From the NCBI RefSeq assembly GCF_046557915.1, contig NZ_JBHEBG010000001.1:186001-250000 (forward strand): a stretch of 64,000 nt of DNA, read 5' to 3'. Shown here in pieces: positions 52,644 to 62,084 of this stretch. The notes below the pieces were generated by a model that had not been told where the DNA came from, did not search any database, and saw only the letters and a program-made list of their open reading frames with translations. Origin of the DNA: JBHEBG01 sp046557915. GTDB lineage: Bacteria > Bacteroidota > Bacteroidia > Flavobacteriales > Flavobacteriaceae. Each line of letters starts with the position of its first letter. Within the stretch, counting starts at the first letter, position 1. The position numbers and the translations under genes are program-made.

Positions 52644-54258
52644 AGAAAGCATATCGTTGTGGTCCGCCACGCCTTATTTCCTCATTGGCATAAGACTCAA
52701 ACTTTTTAAAGTTCTCCCTAAAAGCATTTGTTAACTTAAATGCCGTTTTATAATAGGCATCATCATTATTCCATGTTGCCCTAGGACTAAGTACACTGGT
52801 TGGCACCCCGGGGCACTCTCTTGGTTGTGCCACTCCAAAAACGGAATGTATATGGTAGGTGTCATAGGTATACAACCCCAATTCACCACTCAATGCAGCA
52901 TGTATCATAGCTCGGGTATACTTTAGCTTCATACGTGTACCAACACCATAGGGGCCGCCGGTCCATCCTGTATTTACCAACCATACGTTTACTCCGGACG
53001 CCGTCATCTTTTTGCTCAACATCTCTGCATATACGGTAGGGTGTAAGGGCATAAAGGGCGCTCCAAAACATGCAGAAAATGAAGGTACAGGTTCAACCAC
53101 CCCAGCTTCGGTACCAGCAACTTTTGCCGTATATCCAGAAATAAAATGATATGCCGCTTGGCTGGGTGTTAGTTTAGAAATTGGAGGCAGCACACCAAAA
53201 GCATCTGCGGTTAAAAAAAAGATGTTTTTTGGATTGGTTCCCATGGACGGTTCCAAAATATTATCAATATGATATATGGGATAGCTTACCCTAGTATTTT
53301 GGGTGATTGACGTATCCGCAAAATCCACGGCACGCTTATCATCTAGAATTACGTTTTCTAAAATTGCTCCTTTTTTGATGGCCCCATAAATTTCGGGTTC
53401 ATTTTCTTTGGAAAGATCAATCACCTTGGCATAGCATCCTCCTTCGAAATTAAAAACTGTATTTTCCTTGGTCCAACCGTGTTCGTCATCACCTATCAAC
53501 CTACGATGCGGATCCGTAGACAGGGTGGTCTTACCGGTTCCCGAAAGTCCAAAAAATATGGCCGTATCACCATCTTCGCCTACGTTTGCCGAACAATGCA
53601 TGGGCAGGGTATCCTTAAAGACCGGCAAAATAAAATTCAGTGCAGAAAATATTCCTTTCTTTATTTCCCCTGTATAGCCTGTTCCGCCTATTAGAGCAAT
53701 TTTTCTGGTGAAATTTAGGATAGCAAAATTTTCTTGACGAGTTCCGTCGGCCGACGGGTCGGCCAAAAAACCCGGGGCATTTACTACAGTCCATTCTGGA
53801 TCAAAACCCCGTAATTCATCCTCCGTAGGTCTTAAAAACATATTGTAGGCAAACATGTTAGACCACGGATACTCGTTTATGACCCTAATATTCATTCGAT
53901 AGTCCGCTTGTGCACAAGCGTACGCATCCCTAACATAAAGTTCTTTTCCGTTCAAATAAGAAATGACCTTATTGTATAGGGCATCAAAATTTTCTGGTGA
54001 AAACGGAATGTTTATATCGCCCCACCATATCTTATCCTTGGTAATCTCATCTTCAACAATAAATCGATCCTTGGGAGACCTCCCGGTAAATTTACCTGTA
54101 TTAATCGCCAGAGTACCGTTATCGGTCTCTTTCCCCATATCATTTGCAAGGGTCGATTCTTGCAGTGCATCTGGAGTTAATTGATAATTAATCCTGTCGT
54201 GATCAATTCCGTAAGCCCTCAACGAAATCGATTTCGTAACTTGGGTTGATGATTCCAT
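52642..54258 (-). CDS. pckA: Phosphoenolpyruvate carboxykinase (ATP)
   Basis: A 538-residue ATP-dependent PEPCK that converts oxaloacetate to PEP in gluconeogenesis. The ATG at 54258 (MESSTQVTKSI) is preferred to one at 54282 because the promoter box overlaps the longer form. Motifs: P-loop GLSGTGKTTLSTD, the metal site LIGDDEHGW, and the substrate loop NTGKFTGRSPKDRF. Length is normal. It is a housekeeping enzyme with a TAGCTTTG box ~22 bp upstream. Confidence 0.97.
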   Translation of the reverse strand: MESSTQVTKSISLRAYGIDHDRINYQLTPDALQESTLANDMGKETDNGTLAINTGKFTGRSPKDRFIVEDEITKDKIWWGDINIPFSPENFDALYNKVISYLNGKELYVRDAYACAQADYRMNIRVINEYPWSNMFAYNMFLRPTEDELRGFDPEWTVVNAPGFLADPSADGTRQENFAILNFTRKIALIGGTGYTGEIKKGIFSALNFILPVFKDTLPMHCSANVGEDGDTAIFFGLSGTGKTTLSTDPHRRLIGDDEHGWTKENTVFNFEGGCYAKVIDLSKENEPEIYGAIKKGAILENVILDDKRAVDFADTSITQNTRVSYPIYHIDNILEPSMGTNPKNIFFLTADAFGVLPPISKLTPSQAAYHFISGYTAKVAGTEAGVVEPVPSFSACFGAPFMPLHPTVYAEMLSKKMTASGVNVWLVNTGWTGGPYGVGTRMKLKYTRAMIHAALSGELGLYTYDTYHIHSVFGVAQPRECPGVPTSVLSPRATWNNDDAYYKTAFKLTNAFRENFKKFESYANEEIRRGGPQRYAF

Positions 54259-54279
54259 AAAACTGGTTTTTTGTTTGTG

Positions 54280-54287
54280 CAAAGCTA
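54280..54287 (-). promoter_or_regulatory. -7 promoter box for pckA
   Basis: The minus strand reads TAGCTTTG, an exact TAnnTTTG match, 21 nt before the ATG at 54258. Confidence 0.6.
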
Positions 54288-54325
54288 TTAAAAATATGCA
54301 CTTTTAAAGTGAATTTTACGATTGT

Positions 54326-54712
54326 TTAGTCAAACTGTTGAAAAACACGGTAACCTAAAACCAACCAGGCAGATAACAATAAGATTCCGCCAATGGGAGT
54401 GGCAAGGGCAATAACCCCAAAATCGAAAGCTGTTACCTCATTTGTGGCCAAAAAATAAATAGAAAAAGAAAATAATACAGTACCTAAGGTGGTTAAATAG
54501 TATACCCCTCTTTTCTTTTGGGCGGGCAATTGTTTTACACTTCCCAAAACCAACAGAAAGAGTGCACTATACATTTGGTAGTTTACCCCGGTTTTAAAAG
54601 TTGTTATAGCTTTGGCATCTATAACGCCTTCCAAGCCATGAGATCCAAGGGCTCCGAGTAAAATCGCCAAAAAACCGAATAGCAATCCGGTAATAAAAAT
54701 TGTTTTGTTCAT
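54326..54712 (-). CDS. DUF423 membrane protein (YgdD-like)
   Basis: A 128-residue protein with four hydrophobic helices and DUF423 landmarks: FLAILLGALGSHGLEG at the start, TFKTGVNYQMYSALFLLVLG in the middle, and ATPIGGILLLSAWLVLG near the end. Function unknown. Transcribed alone. Confidence 0.9.
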   Translation of the reverse strand: MNKTIFITGLLFGFLAILLGALGSHGLEGVIDAKAITTFKTGVNYQMYSALFLLVLGSVKQLPAQKKRGVYYLTTLGTVLFSFSIYFLATNEVTAFDFGVIALATPIGGILLLSAWLVLGYRVFQQFD

Positions 54713-54794
54713 AACTTAAATTGATGATATTTTTATAAATGTAACAATTTGATACCTTAGCAGGCGTTATTAATTACAAAAGTAGGTAAAACCC

Positions 54795-56168
54795 ATGTTG
54801 CGTAAAATACTGGTAATAGGAGCGGGGAAATCCACCTCATATCTTCTGGATTATTTCTTAAATAAGGCCGAGGAAGAAAATTTATTTCTTACCATTGGAG
54901 AACTGAACCCCAAAGTTATCTCGGAGAGCATTAAATCGCATCCTTCGTGTAATGTGTTTAAACTAGACATTTTTAACGATAAGGAACGCAGAAAAGCCAT
55001 ACAGGAAAGCAATATTGTAGTTTCCATGCTTCCTGCACGCTTCCATATTAAAGTAGCGACAGATTGCGTTGCTTTTGGCAAAGATTTGGTAACCGCATCT
55101 TATGTAAGTGAAGAGCTAAAAACGTTGGATGCAGAGGCCAAGGAAAAGGGAATTGTTCTTATGAACGAAATAGGTGTAGATCCCGGCATAGACCATATGA
55201 GTGCCATGCAAATAATCGATACGATCCGAGAGAAAGGCGGAAAAATATTACTGTTCGAGTCCTTTACGGGCGGCTTGGTAGCTCCGGAAAGCGACAATAA
55301 TCTGTGGAATTACAAATTTACCTGGAATCCAAGAAACGTAGTACTTGCCGGTCAAGGAGGTGCGGCTAAATTTATCCAGGAAGGCACTTATAAATATATC
55401 CCATATCACAAGCTTTTTAGAAGGACAGAGTTCTTGGACATAAAAGGTTATGGCTCCTTTGAAGGATACGCCAATAGGGACTCATTAAAATACCGCGAGG
55501 CCTATGGTCTGCAAGACGCACTTACGCTCTATAGAGGTACCATGAGAAGGGTTGGATTTTCCAAGGCATGGAACATGTTTGTGCAACTTGGTATGACGGA
55601 CGACAGTTATACAATAGAAAATTCCGAAGGTATGTCCTATAGGGAGTATACCAATTCATTTCTTCCCTATTCGCCCACAGATTCTGTGGAGCTAAAACTA
55701 AGGCACTACCTTAAAATAGATCAAGATGACATTATGTGGGGGAAATTGTTAGAACTTAACATTTTTGACCCTGATAAGACCATCCGACTTAAAAATGCCA
55801 CTCCCGCACAAATTCTGCAACAAATCTTAGAAGACAGTTGGACTTTGGCCGATGATGATAAGGATATGATTGTTATGTACCATAAATTTGGTTACAAAAT
55901 GGGGAATAAAAAGTATCAGATAGACGCCAATATGGTAGTAATAGGGGAAAGTAGCACCCATACGGCCATGGCAAAGACGGTTGGACTTCCTGTAGCTATT
56001 GCTACTTTACTTATATTAAATAAAAAAATAACTGCTACTGGGGTACAAATTCCTATTGAGAAAGCGATTTACGAACCCATTCTTTCGGAACTGGCCACTT
56101 ATGGAATACGGTTCAATGAGTATGAAGTACCTTATTTTGGTTATAATCCAGATTTGGTGGTCCGCTAA
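54795..56168 (+). CDS. Saccharopine reductase-family dehydrogenase
   Basis: A 457-residue enzyme of the saccharopine dehydrogenase superfamily. The Rossmann dinucleotide motif GAGKSTSYLL is at residues ~9-18. The middle part has NEIGVDPGIDHMSAMQII and FTGGLVAPESDNNLWNYKFTWNPRNVVLAGQGGAA, typical of the glutamate-forming saccharopine dehydrogenase of lysine catabolism. It would interconvert saccharopine and aminoadipate semialdehyde plus glutamate. The other half-enzyme (lysine-ketoglutarate reductase) is not in the window. The Lrp-family gene 135 bp downstream on the same strand may regulate it. Confidence 0.87.
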   Translation: MLRKILVIGAGKSTSYLLDYFLNKAEEENLFLTIGELNPKVISESIKSHPSCNVFKLDIFNDKERRKAIQESNIVVSMLPARFHIKVATDCVAFGKDLVTASYVSEELKTLDAEAKEKGIVLMNEIGVDPGIDHMSAMQIIDTIREKGGKILLFESFTGGLVAPESDNNLWNYKFTWNPRNVVLAGQGGAAKFIQEGTYKYIPYHKLFRRTEFLDIKGYGSFEGYANRDSLKYREAYGLQDALTLYRGTMRRVGFSKAWNMFVQLGMTDDSYTIENSEGMSYREYTNSFLPYSPTDSVELKLRHYLKIDQDDIMWGKLLELNIFDPDKTIRLKNATPAQILQQILEDSWTLADDDKDMIVMYHKFGYKMGNKKYQIDANMVVIGESSTHTAMAKTVGLPVAIATLLILNKKITATGVQIPIEKAIYEPILSELATYGIRFNEYEVPYFGYNPDLVVR

Positions 56169-56274
56169 ATTTTTGGTTAAATCCATTGCTTTTGAAGTAG
56201 ATACTATCCCCGGTGCCTTCTTATTTTTATATAATCGCCAAGATTATTTTATTAGTATTTGTAACTAACTCGGT

Positions 56275-56305
56275 ATATTTATGATTAGATTGAAATCATA
56301 AATAT
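56275..56305. promoter_or_regulatory. Perfect 12-bp inverted repeat over the lrp start codon
   Basis: ATATTTATGATT (56275-56286) is the exact reverse complement of AATCATAAATAT (56294-56305), with a 7-bp spacer. The right arm includes the first two bases of the ATG at 56304. It could be an autoregulatory operator or an mRNA hairpin hiding the start codon. Confidence 0.6.
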
Positions 56306-56774
56306 GAAATCGACTAACGAAAAAGTTAAAATAGACGGCATAGATAAAAAAATTCTTAGGTTTTTGATGAGGGATGCCCGAAAACCCATTTTGGAAATTG
56401 CCCGAAATATTGGTATCTCCGGAGCGGCCATTCATCAAAGACTTCGAAAATTGGAAGCGTCCGGACTAATAGCGGGTTCCAAATTTGTAATTGCACCTAA
56501 AGTGCTTGGTTATACAACAATGGCTTATATCGGAATTTATTTGGACAAGGCCATGAGCAATCCTGCTGCCGTTAAGCAATTGGAAAAAATCCCAGAGGTA
56601 TTGGAATGTCATTATACAACAGGGAACTGGTCTATTTTAATTAAAGTGCTCTGTAAGGACAATGAGCATTTAATGTATGTGCTAAATAAGGACATACAAC
56701 AAATAGAGGGGGTATCTCGCACAGAAACGTTTATATCCCTTGACCAACAGATAGATCGGCAGATTACAATTTAA
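56304..56774 (+). CDS. Lrp/AsnC-family transcription regulator
   Basis: A 156-residue regulator. Residues ~10-60 form the helix-turn-helix (KKILRFLMRDARKPILEIA, IHQRLRKLEASGLI). Residues ~75-150 form the RAM ligand-binding domain (GYTTMAYIGIYLDKA, LECHYTTGNWSILIKVLC), which binds amino acids and assembles octamers. Following a saccharopine reductase gene, lysine or a degradation product is a plausible effector (inference). The start codon lies in a perfect inverted repeat (56275-56305). Convergent with the protease gene; the two stops are 1 bp apart. Confidence 0.93.
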   Translation: MKSTNEKVKIDGIDKKILRFLMRDARKPILEIARNIGISGAAIHQRLRKLEASGLIAGSKFVIAPKVLGYTTMAYIGIYLDKAMSNPAAVKQLEKIPEVLECHYTTGNWSILIKVLCKDNEHLMYVLNKDIQQIEGVSRTETFISLDQQIDRQITI

Positions 56775-56775
56775 A

Positions 56776-57471
56776 CTAATCCCTTCCGCCAAAAACCTGA
56801 AGTCCCCAATATACCAAGGAGGCCAATGCACCCAAAGCAGCCACCAGATATGTTCTTGCCGCCCATTTTAACGCATCCTCGGCTCCGGCATATTCTTCTT
56901 GGCCTACCATATTTTTATTCTTAAGCCAAGCTAAAGCCCTATTACTGGCATCATATTCCACGGGAAGCGTTATAAAACTGAACAATGTGGCCATGGCCAT
57001 CATTGCAAGACCGGCTACGGCAATATAAAATCCGAAACCTACCCCAGCTGCGGCTCCAAGCATAAGACCCCCAAAAACCACCCACATGGACATCCCGGAT
57101 GTAATGCTTACAACGGGCACCAATTTGGATCGCATGGTAAGCCATTCGTAGGCGGTAGCATGCTGTACAGCATGGCCACACTCGTGCGCAGCTACCGCTG
57201 CAGCTGATGCGTTTCGTTGATTATAGACCCCTTCACTAAGGTTTACAGTCTTATTCGTAGGATTATAGTGATCGGTAAGCATTCCTGGAGTAGATACTAC
57301 CTTAACGTCCCTAATGCCGTGATCGGCCAACATCTTTTCTGCTATCTCCGCACCGCTCATTCCATTGCGAAGCTGAACTTTGGAATAATGCTTAAACTTG
57401 CTTTTTAACTTGTTGCTTACCAACCAGCTTACCAAAGCAATGGCTCCAAGCAATATATAATATGTCATCAT
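56776..57471 (-). CDS. YugP-type zinc metallopeptidase
   Basis: A 231-residue membrane-anchored neutral zinc peptidase (Peptidase family resembling YugP). The zinc-binding motif HECGHAVQH (HExxH-like) is at residues ~116-124, within NASAAAVAAHECGHAVQH. Several hydrophobic helices flank it (N-terminal ~1-20 and ~135-180), so it sits in the membrane. Substrate unknown. Transcribed alone on the minus strand. Confidence 0.85.
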   Translation of the reverse strand: MMTYYILLGAIALVSWLVSNKLKSKFKHYSKVQLRNGMSGAEIAEKMLADHGIRDVKVVSTPGMLTDHYNPTNKTVNLSEGVYNQRNASAAAVAAHECGHAVQHATAYEWLTMRSKLVPVVSITSGMSMWVVFGGLMLGAAAGVGFGFYIAVAGLAMMAMATLFSFITLPVEYDASNRALAWLKNKNMVGQEEYAGAEDALKWAARTYLVAALGALASLVYWGLQVFGGRD

Positions 57472-57571
57472 ACGTTTTTACTTTTAAATACTATTATAAA
57501 TATACCGTATTAAATGCAAAAACCTGGCCAAACGAACCGGGGTATATTCTACTGACAAAATGTCTAGCCTA

Positions 57572-57829
57572 TCACTTATGTCTTAACTTGAGAAATATCA
57601 CCAGAAAAGCCAAAATGGCCGTTATACCGTTAGCCAATATGATGGCCAAACTTTCATGATAAATTCCGTAGAAAAACCAAAGAATGGTCCCAATAATGAA
57701 CACGATGTACATGGACAGTGAAATGTCCTTGGTAGACTTGTGCTTCCATGCCTTGTATACCTGAGGCACAAAAGATGCTGTTGTACAGGTGGCAGCAATC
57801 AGTCCAATAACTTCAACATAGTTTATCAT
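57572..57829 (-). CDS. SemiSWEET-type sugar transporter
   Basis: An 85-residue protein with three transmembrane helices. The ATG at 57829 (MINYVEVIGLI) is preferred to one at 57856. The PQ-loop motif is in SFVPQVYKAWKHKSTKDIS (P22-Q23). SemiSWEETs form dimers that act as sugar facilitators. The substrate sugar is not predictable. Isolated gene. Confidence 0.9.
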   Translation of the reverse strand: MINYVEVIGLIAATCTTASFVPQVYKAWKHKSTKDISLSMYIVFIIGTILWFFYGIYHESLAIILANGITAILAFLVIFLKLRHK

Positions 57830-57923
57830 TAGTCTTCCAGATTTAACATAACTCAATCCCCTTTAACACCGGTAGTACTATTGTTCTCCCTAACTAAAAT
57901 ATAGACATGGGCAACCTACAATG

Positions 57924-60755
57924 CTATCCCACAATATTTACAATCTTGCCCGGCACAATGATTATCTTTTTAGGACTACGTCCTTGCAATTGCTGTTGTG
58001 TTTTTTCATGTGCCATTACAGCTTCCTCTATTTCTTGCCTGTCCATGTCTAATGGTAACTTCATAGTAAAACGCATTTTACCATTGAACGATATTGGATA
58101 TTCTTTACTGTTTTCTATAGTATGCTGTGCTTCGTACTTGGGAAAAGGGGCAGTGGAAATACTATTTGTATTTCCAAGGTGGTGCCAAAGTTCTTCTGCA
58201 ATATGAGGCGCATACGGAGATATCAAAATGGCTAGCGGTTGTAAAATGGCCTTGCTTGAACATTTTTGTGCCGACAGCTCGTTTACGCAAATCATGAAAG
58301 TGGAGACTGTAGTATTGAACGAAAAAATTTCTATATCCTCCTCTACCTTTTTAATGGTCTTGTGTAAGGTCTTTAGGTTCTCTTTTGTGGGTTCGTTGTT
58401 GGTAAGCTTGATGCCATTTTCATCAAAATACAACTTCCATAATTTCTTAAGAAAGGAATGCACTCCCGTAATTCCGGCTGTGTTCCATGGTTTCGCCTGT
58501 TCCAATGGTCCAAGGAACATTTCATATAATCGAAGAGAATCCGCGCCATATTGGACGCATATTTCATCCGGATTTACTACATTATACCATCGCTTGGACA
58601 TTTTTTCAATTTCACGTCCAACAATGTATTTGTCGTCTTCCAGTACAAATTCGGCCTCCTTAAATTGGGGCTGCCAATTTCTTAATCCTTCCATGTCCAA
58701 TTCATCGGAAGCATTTATCAACCCTACTTCTACCCTAATCTCATCTACCTTGTGGTTATCTTTTAGGCCTTTGGAAACATAAGTGTTTGTTCCGCTTATT
58801 CTATAGACGATGGCACTGGTACCCAAAATCATTCCTTGGTTAATCAGTTTTTTGGCATACTCCTCTTTTGGGACAATCCCTTTATCAAACAAAAACTTTT
58901 GCCAGAAACGCGAATATAACAAATGTCCCGTGGCATGCTCACTGCCTCCTATGTAAAGATCTACGTCTTGCCAATAACCTATAGCTTCCTTAGCAAATAT
59001 CTCATTGTCATTGCTCTGGTCCATGTATCGGTTAAAATAGAAAGAACTACCTGCCCAACCTGGCATTGTATTCAACTCCAAAGGATAAACCCCGTTTTCA
59101 TTGGATATTAAGTCGTTGGAAACCACCTGATTGCTTTTGGTGTCCCACGCCCAGTGCAAAGCGTTCCCCAAAGGTGGTTCACCAGTATCTGTGGGTAGGT
59201 ATTTTGCCACTTCGGGTAACTTTAAAGGTAGATGTTCATGGGCTATCATTTGTGGCATTCCGTTTACATAATACACAGGAAAGGGCTCTCCCCAATATCG
59301 CTGCCTGCTAAACACGGCATCGCGTAAACGATAATTAATCTTGCCCGTACCTTGTTTTAATTTTTCCAATTCCTCTATTACTCGTTTAACTGCTTTGTGG
59401 TAGGGCAGATCATTTAAAAAGTCGGAATTGGCTATTATGGTACTTCCCTTATCCGCAAAGGCCTCTTCTGAAATATCTACCCCTTTAAAAATATTTGGGA
59501 TGGGAATATCAAAATGTTTCGCAAAATCGTAATCGCGCTGATCTCCGCATGGTACGGACATTACGGCACCTGTACCGTAACCGGCCAGTACATAGTCGCC
59601 AATCCAAATAGGAATAGGGTCTCCTGTAAACGGGTGTTTGGCATAAGCTCCTGTAAATGCGCCTGTTATTACCTTTACATCGGCCATCCTATCGCGCTCC
59701 GACCTTTTGGAAGTAGCTTCTATATATGCATCCACTTCTACCTGTTGGGCCGGTGTAGTTATTTTTGAAACCAGTTGGTGCTCTGGTGCCAAGGTCATAA
59801 AACTAGCCCCAAAAATGGTATCTGGTCGTGTTGTAAAGACTTCAATGGGGTATTCCTTTTGGTTTTCGTCTGTAGGTATGGTCATAAATGTTACTTCCGC
59901 ACCTTCGGACCTACCTATCCAATTGGTTTGGGAATCCTTTAGTGGTTGTGGCCAATCTATTTTACCCAAGTCATCCAACAAGCGTTGCGCATAAGCAGAA
60001 ATACGCATGCTCCATTGTAGCATCTTTTTTCGGACTACAGGATAGCCACCCCGTTCGGAAACTCCATTGACAATTTCGTCGTTAGCCAAAACCGTTCCCA
60101 ATTCGGCACACCAGTTTACCTCGGTCTCGGCCAAATAGGTCAACCGGTATTTCAAAAGGGTCTGTTGTTGCTCTTTACTGGAAAATTGTTTCCAGTCAGC
60201 AGCTGAAAATGCTTCAACCTCATCATCACAAACTGCATCTACCGTAGTATTCCCGCTTTTTTCAAAAATTGAAATTAGCGTATTCATATCCCTTGCCTTA
60301 TCGGCATCCCTATCATACCACGAGTTGAAGAGTTGGATAAAAATCCATTGGGTCCATTTATAATATTTAGGGTCAGAAGTCCTTACTTCACGGCTCCAAT
60401 CAAAAGAAAATCCCATCTGATCTAATTGAGCCCTATATCTATTGATGTTGGTTTCCGTAGTAATGGCCGGATGCTGACCCGTTTGTATGGCGTATTGTTC
60501 TGCCGGTAGCCCAAAAGAATCATACCCCATAGGGTGTAGTACATTAAAACCTTTGTGTCTTTTATAACGCGAATAGATATCACTGGCAATGTAACCTAAC
60601 GGATGCCCTACATGCAATCCGGCACCAGATGGATAGGGAAACATGTCCAACACGTAAAACTTCGTCTTGTCCGCATTGTTCTCCGCTTTAAACGTTTGGT
60701 TCTCTGCCCAATATTTCTGCCATTTGGCCTCAATTTCGTTGAAATTGTAGTTCAT
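57924..60755 (-). CDS. leuS: Leucyl-tRNA synthetase
   Basis: A 943-residue class I synthetase. The HIGH motif is in PSGAGLHVGHPLGY, the KMSKS motif in IEKMSKRWYNVVNPDE, and the editing (CP1) domain lies in between (~TRPDTIFGASFMTLAPEH). It joins Leu to tRNA-Leu. Length fits the Bacteroidota form, slightly longer than E. coli LeuS. A TATTTTTG box (60782-60789) lies 26 bp upstream. No zinc-binding or unusual insertion was noticed. Confidence 0.97.
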   Translation of the reverse strand: MNYNFNEIEAKWQKYWAENQTFKAENNADKTKFYVLDMFPYPSGAGLHVGHPLGYIASDIYSRYKRHKGFNVLHPMGYDSFGLPAEQYAIQTGQHPAITTETNINRYRAQLDQMGFSFDWSREVRTSDPKYYKWTQWIFIQLFNSWYDRDADKARDMNTLISIFEKSGNTTVDAVCDDEVEAFSAADWKQFSSKEQQQTLLKYRLTYLAETEVNWCAELGTVLANDEIVNGVSERGGYPVVRKKMLQWSMRISAYAQRLLDDLGKIDWPQPLKDSQTNWIGRSEGAEVTFMTIPTDENQKEYPIEVFTTRPDTIFGASFMTLAPEHQLVSKITTPAQQVEVDAYIEATSKRSERDRMADVKVITGAFTGAYAKHPFTGDPIPIWIGDYVLAGYGTGAVMSVPCGDQRDYDFAKHFDIPIPNIFKGVDISEEAFADKGSTIIANSDFLNDLPYHKAVKRVIEELEKLKQGTGKINYRLRDAVFSRQRYWGEPFPVYYVNGMPQMIAHEHLPLKLPEVAKYLPTDTGEPPLGNALHWAWDTKSNQVVSNDLISNENGVYPLELNTMPGWAGSSFYFNRYMDQSNDNEIFAKEAIGYWQDVDLYIGGSEHATGHLLYSRFWQKFLFDKGIVPKEEYAKKLINQGMILGTSAIVYRISGTNTYVSKGLKDNHKVDEIRVEVGLINASDELDMEGLRNWQPQFKEAEFVLEDDKYIVGREIEKMSKRWYNVVNPDEICVQYGADSLRLYEMFLGPLEQAKPWNTAGITGVHSFLKKLWKLYFDENGIKLTNNEPTKENLKTLHKTIKKVEEDIEIFSFNTTVSTFMICVNELSAQKCSSKAILQPLAILISPYAPHIAEELWHHLGNTNSISTAPFPKYEAQHTIENSKEYPISFNGKMRFTMKLPLDMDRQEIEEAVMAHEKTQQQLQGRSPKKIIIVPGKIVNIVG

Positions 60756-60781
60756 TCTGGATATCTCATTTATGTACCGCG

Positions 60782-60789
60782 CAAAAATA
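60782..60789 (-). promoter_or_regulatory. -7 promoter box for leuS
   Basis: The minus strand reads TATTTTTG, an exact TAnnTTTG match, 26 nt upstream of the leuS ATG. Confidence 0.55.
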
Positions 60790-60925
60790 AGTTTAATCCC
60801 TGAAAGGCGAAAGTTTCTTGGGAAGACAATCTATTGGGAATTGCAAAGGTTAGAATGCTGTTAAAGCTATATCCAAACAAGGTTATTAAAATTACTTTGC
60901 TATTTTTACGTATTCATTTTGCATT

Positions 60926-61804
60926 ATGAGTAAATCTTTTGAACGCTATCAAAGACGAAAACTGATATCCTCTTATTTCTCAGTGGCTCTTAGCATAGGA
61001 CTGGTACTGTTTTTATTGGGCATTCTTGGACTTCTTGTTATAAACACTAAAAAACTAGCCGATCATTTTAAGGAACAGATTGCGATAACCGTATTTCTAA
61101 AGGATAGTGCCAAGCCTGTTGAAGTAGATCAATTGCAGAAAAGTTTGGCCATGGCGGATTATACCAAATCTGCACTTTATGTTTCCAAGGAAGAAGCGGC
61201 AGAACAGCATAGCGAAGACATTGGGGAGAATTTTATGGATTTTTTAGGATACAACCCCTTAAAAAATTCTATCGATGTTAACCTTAAAGCCGATTTTGTC
61301 TCTACGGACCAAATTGAGGCTATTGCCCGGGATTTAGAAGAAAAGGGTTATGTGGAAGAGGTAAGTTATGACAAACCGTTGATAGCCCTATTGACCGACA
61401 ATGTAAAAAGAATAAGTTTTTGGATCTTGGTTGCCAGTGCGGTTTTCACCTTTATAGCTTTTTTGCTCATTAATAGCTCTATCCGCTTATCTATATATTC
61501 TAAACGCTTTATTATTAAGACAATGCAAATGGTAGGCGCCACAAAACGATTTATTCGAAGACCGTTTATTTGGACCAACATTAAGTTGGGAATGTTGGGA
61601 GCAGCCTTGGCTTTATTGGCTTTGGGGGTTGTCCTATATTATGTGAACGAGAATTTTCCCGAACTTGGATTATTCAATGATACCGTGATTCTTGCTATAT
61701 TATTTGTAGGTGTTTTTGTTTTGGGTGTTATCATTTCGTTAATAAGCACCTATTTTGCCACCCAACGCTTCCTAAATCTTAGAACGGACGATTTATATTA
61801 CTAA
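60926..61804 (+). CDS. ftsX: Cell-division ABC permease FtsX
   Basis: A 292-residue FtsX-type permease: N-terminal anchor (~18-40), periplasmic loop domain (~45-155) and three C-terminal membrane helices (~165-285). The N-terminus KLISSYFSVALSIGLVLFLLGILGLL and the loop EQIAITVFLKDSAKPVEV are family-like. With FtsE it activates peptidoglycan hydrolases at division; no ftsE is in the window. First gene of the conserved run ftsX-DUF3098-uppP-truB. Confidence 0.93.
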   Translation: MSKSFERYQRRKLISSYFSVALSIGLVLFLLGILGLLVINTKKLADHFKEQIAITVFLKDSAKPVEVDQLQKSLAMADYTKSALYVSKEEAAEQHSEDIGENFMDFLGYNPLKNSIDVNLKADFVSTDQIEAIARDLEEKGYVEEVSYDKPLIALLTDNVKRISFWILVASAVFTFIAFLLINSSIRLSIYSKRFIIKTMQMVGATKRFIRRPFIWTNIKLGMLGAALALLALGVVLYYVNENFPELGLFNDTVILAILFVGVFVLGVIISLISTYFATQRFLNLRTDDLYY

Positions 61805-61813
61805 ATTTGCACA

Positions 61814-62083
61814 ATGAGCAAGAAACAGAAAAAAAGCAACGGTCAACAAAACAAGCCCGAGTTTATCTTTCAAAAAAAGAACTATCTATTTATGTTCATT
61901 GGAGTGGCATGTATTGCCCTAGGGTTTATTTTGATGAGCGGAGGTGGAAGTGACGACCCTAATGTCTTTAATGAGGAAATCTACAACTTTAGAAGAATAC
62001 GCTTGGCTCCTACCTTGGTTCTTATAGGATTGGGCATAGAGGTTTATGCCATACTATTGAACCCTCACAATAAGAAACAATAG
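61814..62083 (+). CDS. DUF3098 small membrane protein
   Basis: An 89-residue protein with two hydrophobic helices (~26-45 and ~70-84) and a Lys-rich N-terminus, matching the Bacteroidota family DUF3098 (FMFIGVACIALGFILMSGG, DDPNVFNEEIYNFRRIRLAPTLVLIGLGIE). It lies between ftsX and uppP in the conserved run. Function unknown. Confidence 0.9.
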   Translation: MSKKQKKSNGQQNKPEFIFQKKNYLFMFIGVACIALGFILMSGGGSDDPNVFNEEIYNFRRIRLAPTLVLIGLGIEVYAILLNPHNKKQ

Positions 62084-62084
62084 G

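Noticed and set aside
58228..58782. 184-residue reading frame opposite leuS
   Set aside because: Antisense shadow of a firm leucyl-tRNA synthetase gene; Ser/Phe-rich composition typical of such shadows.
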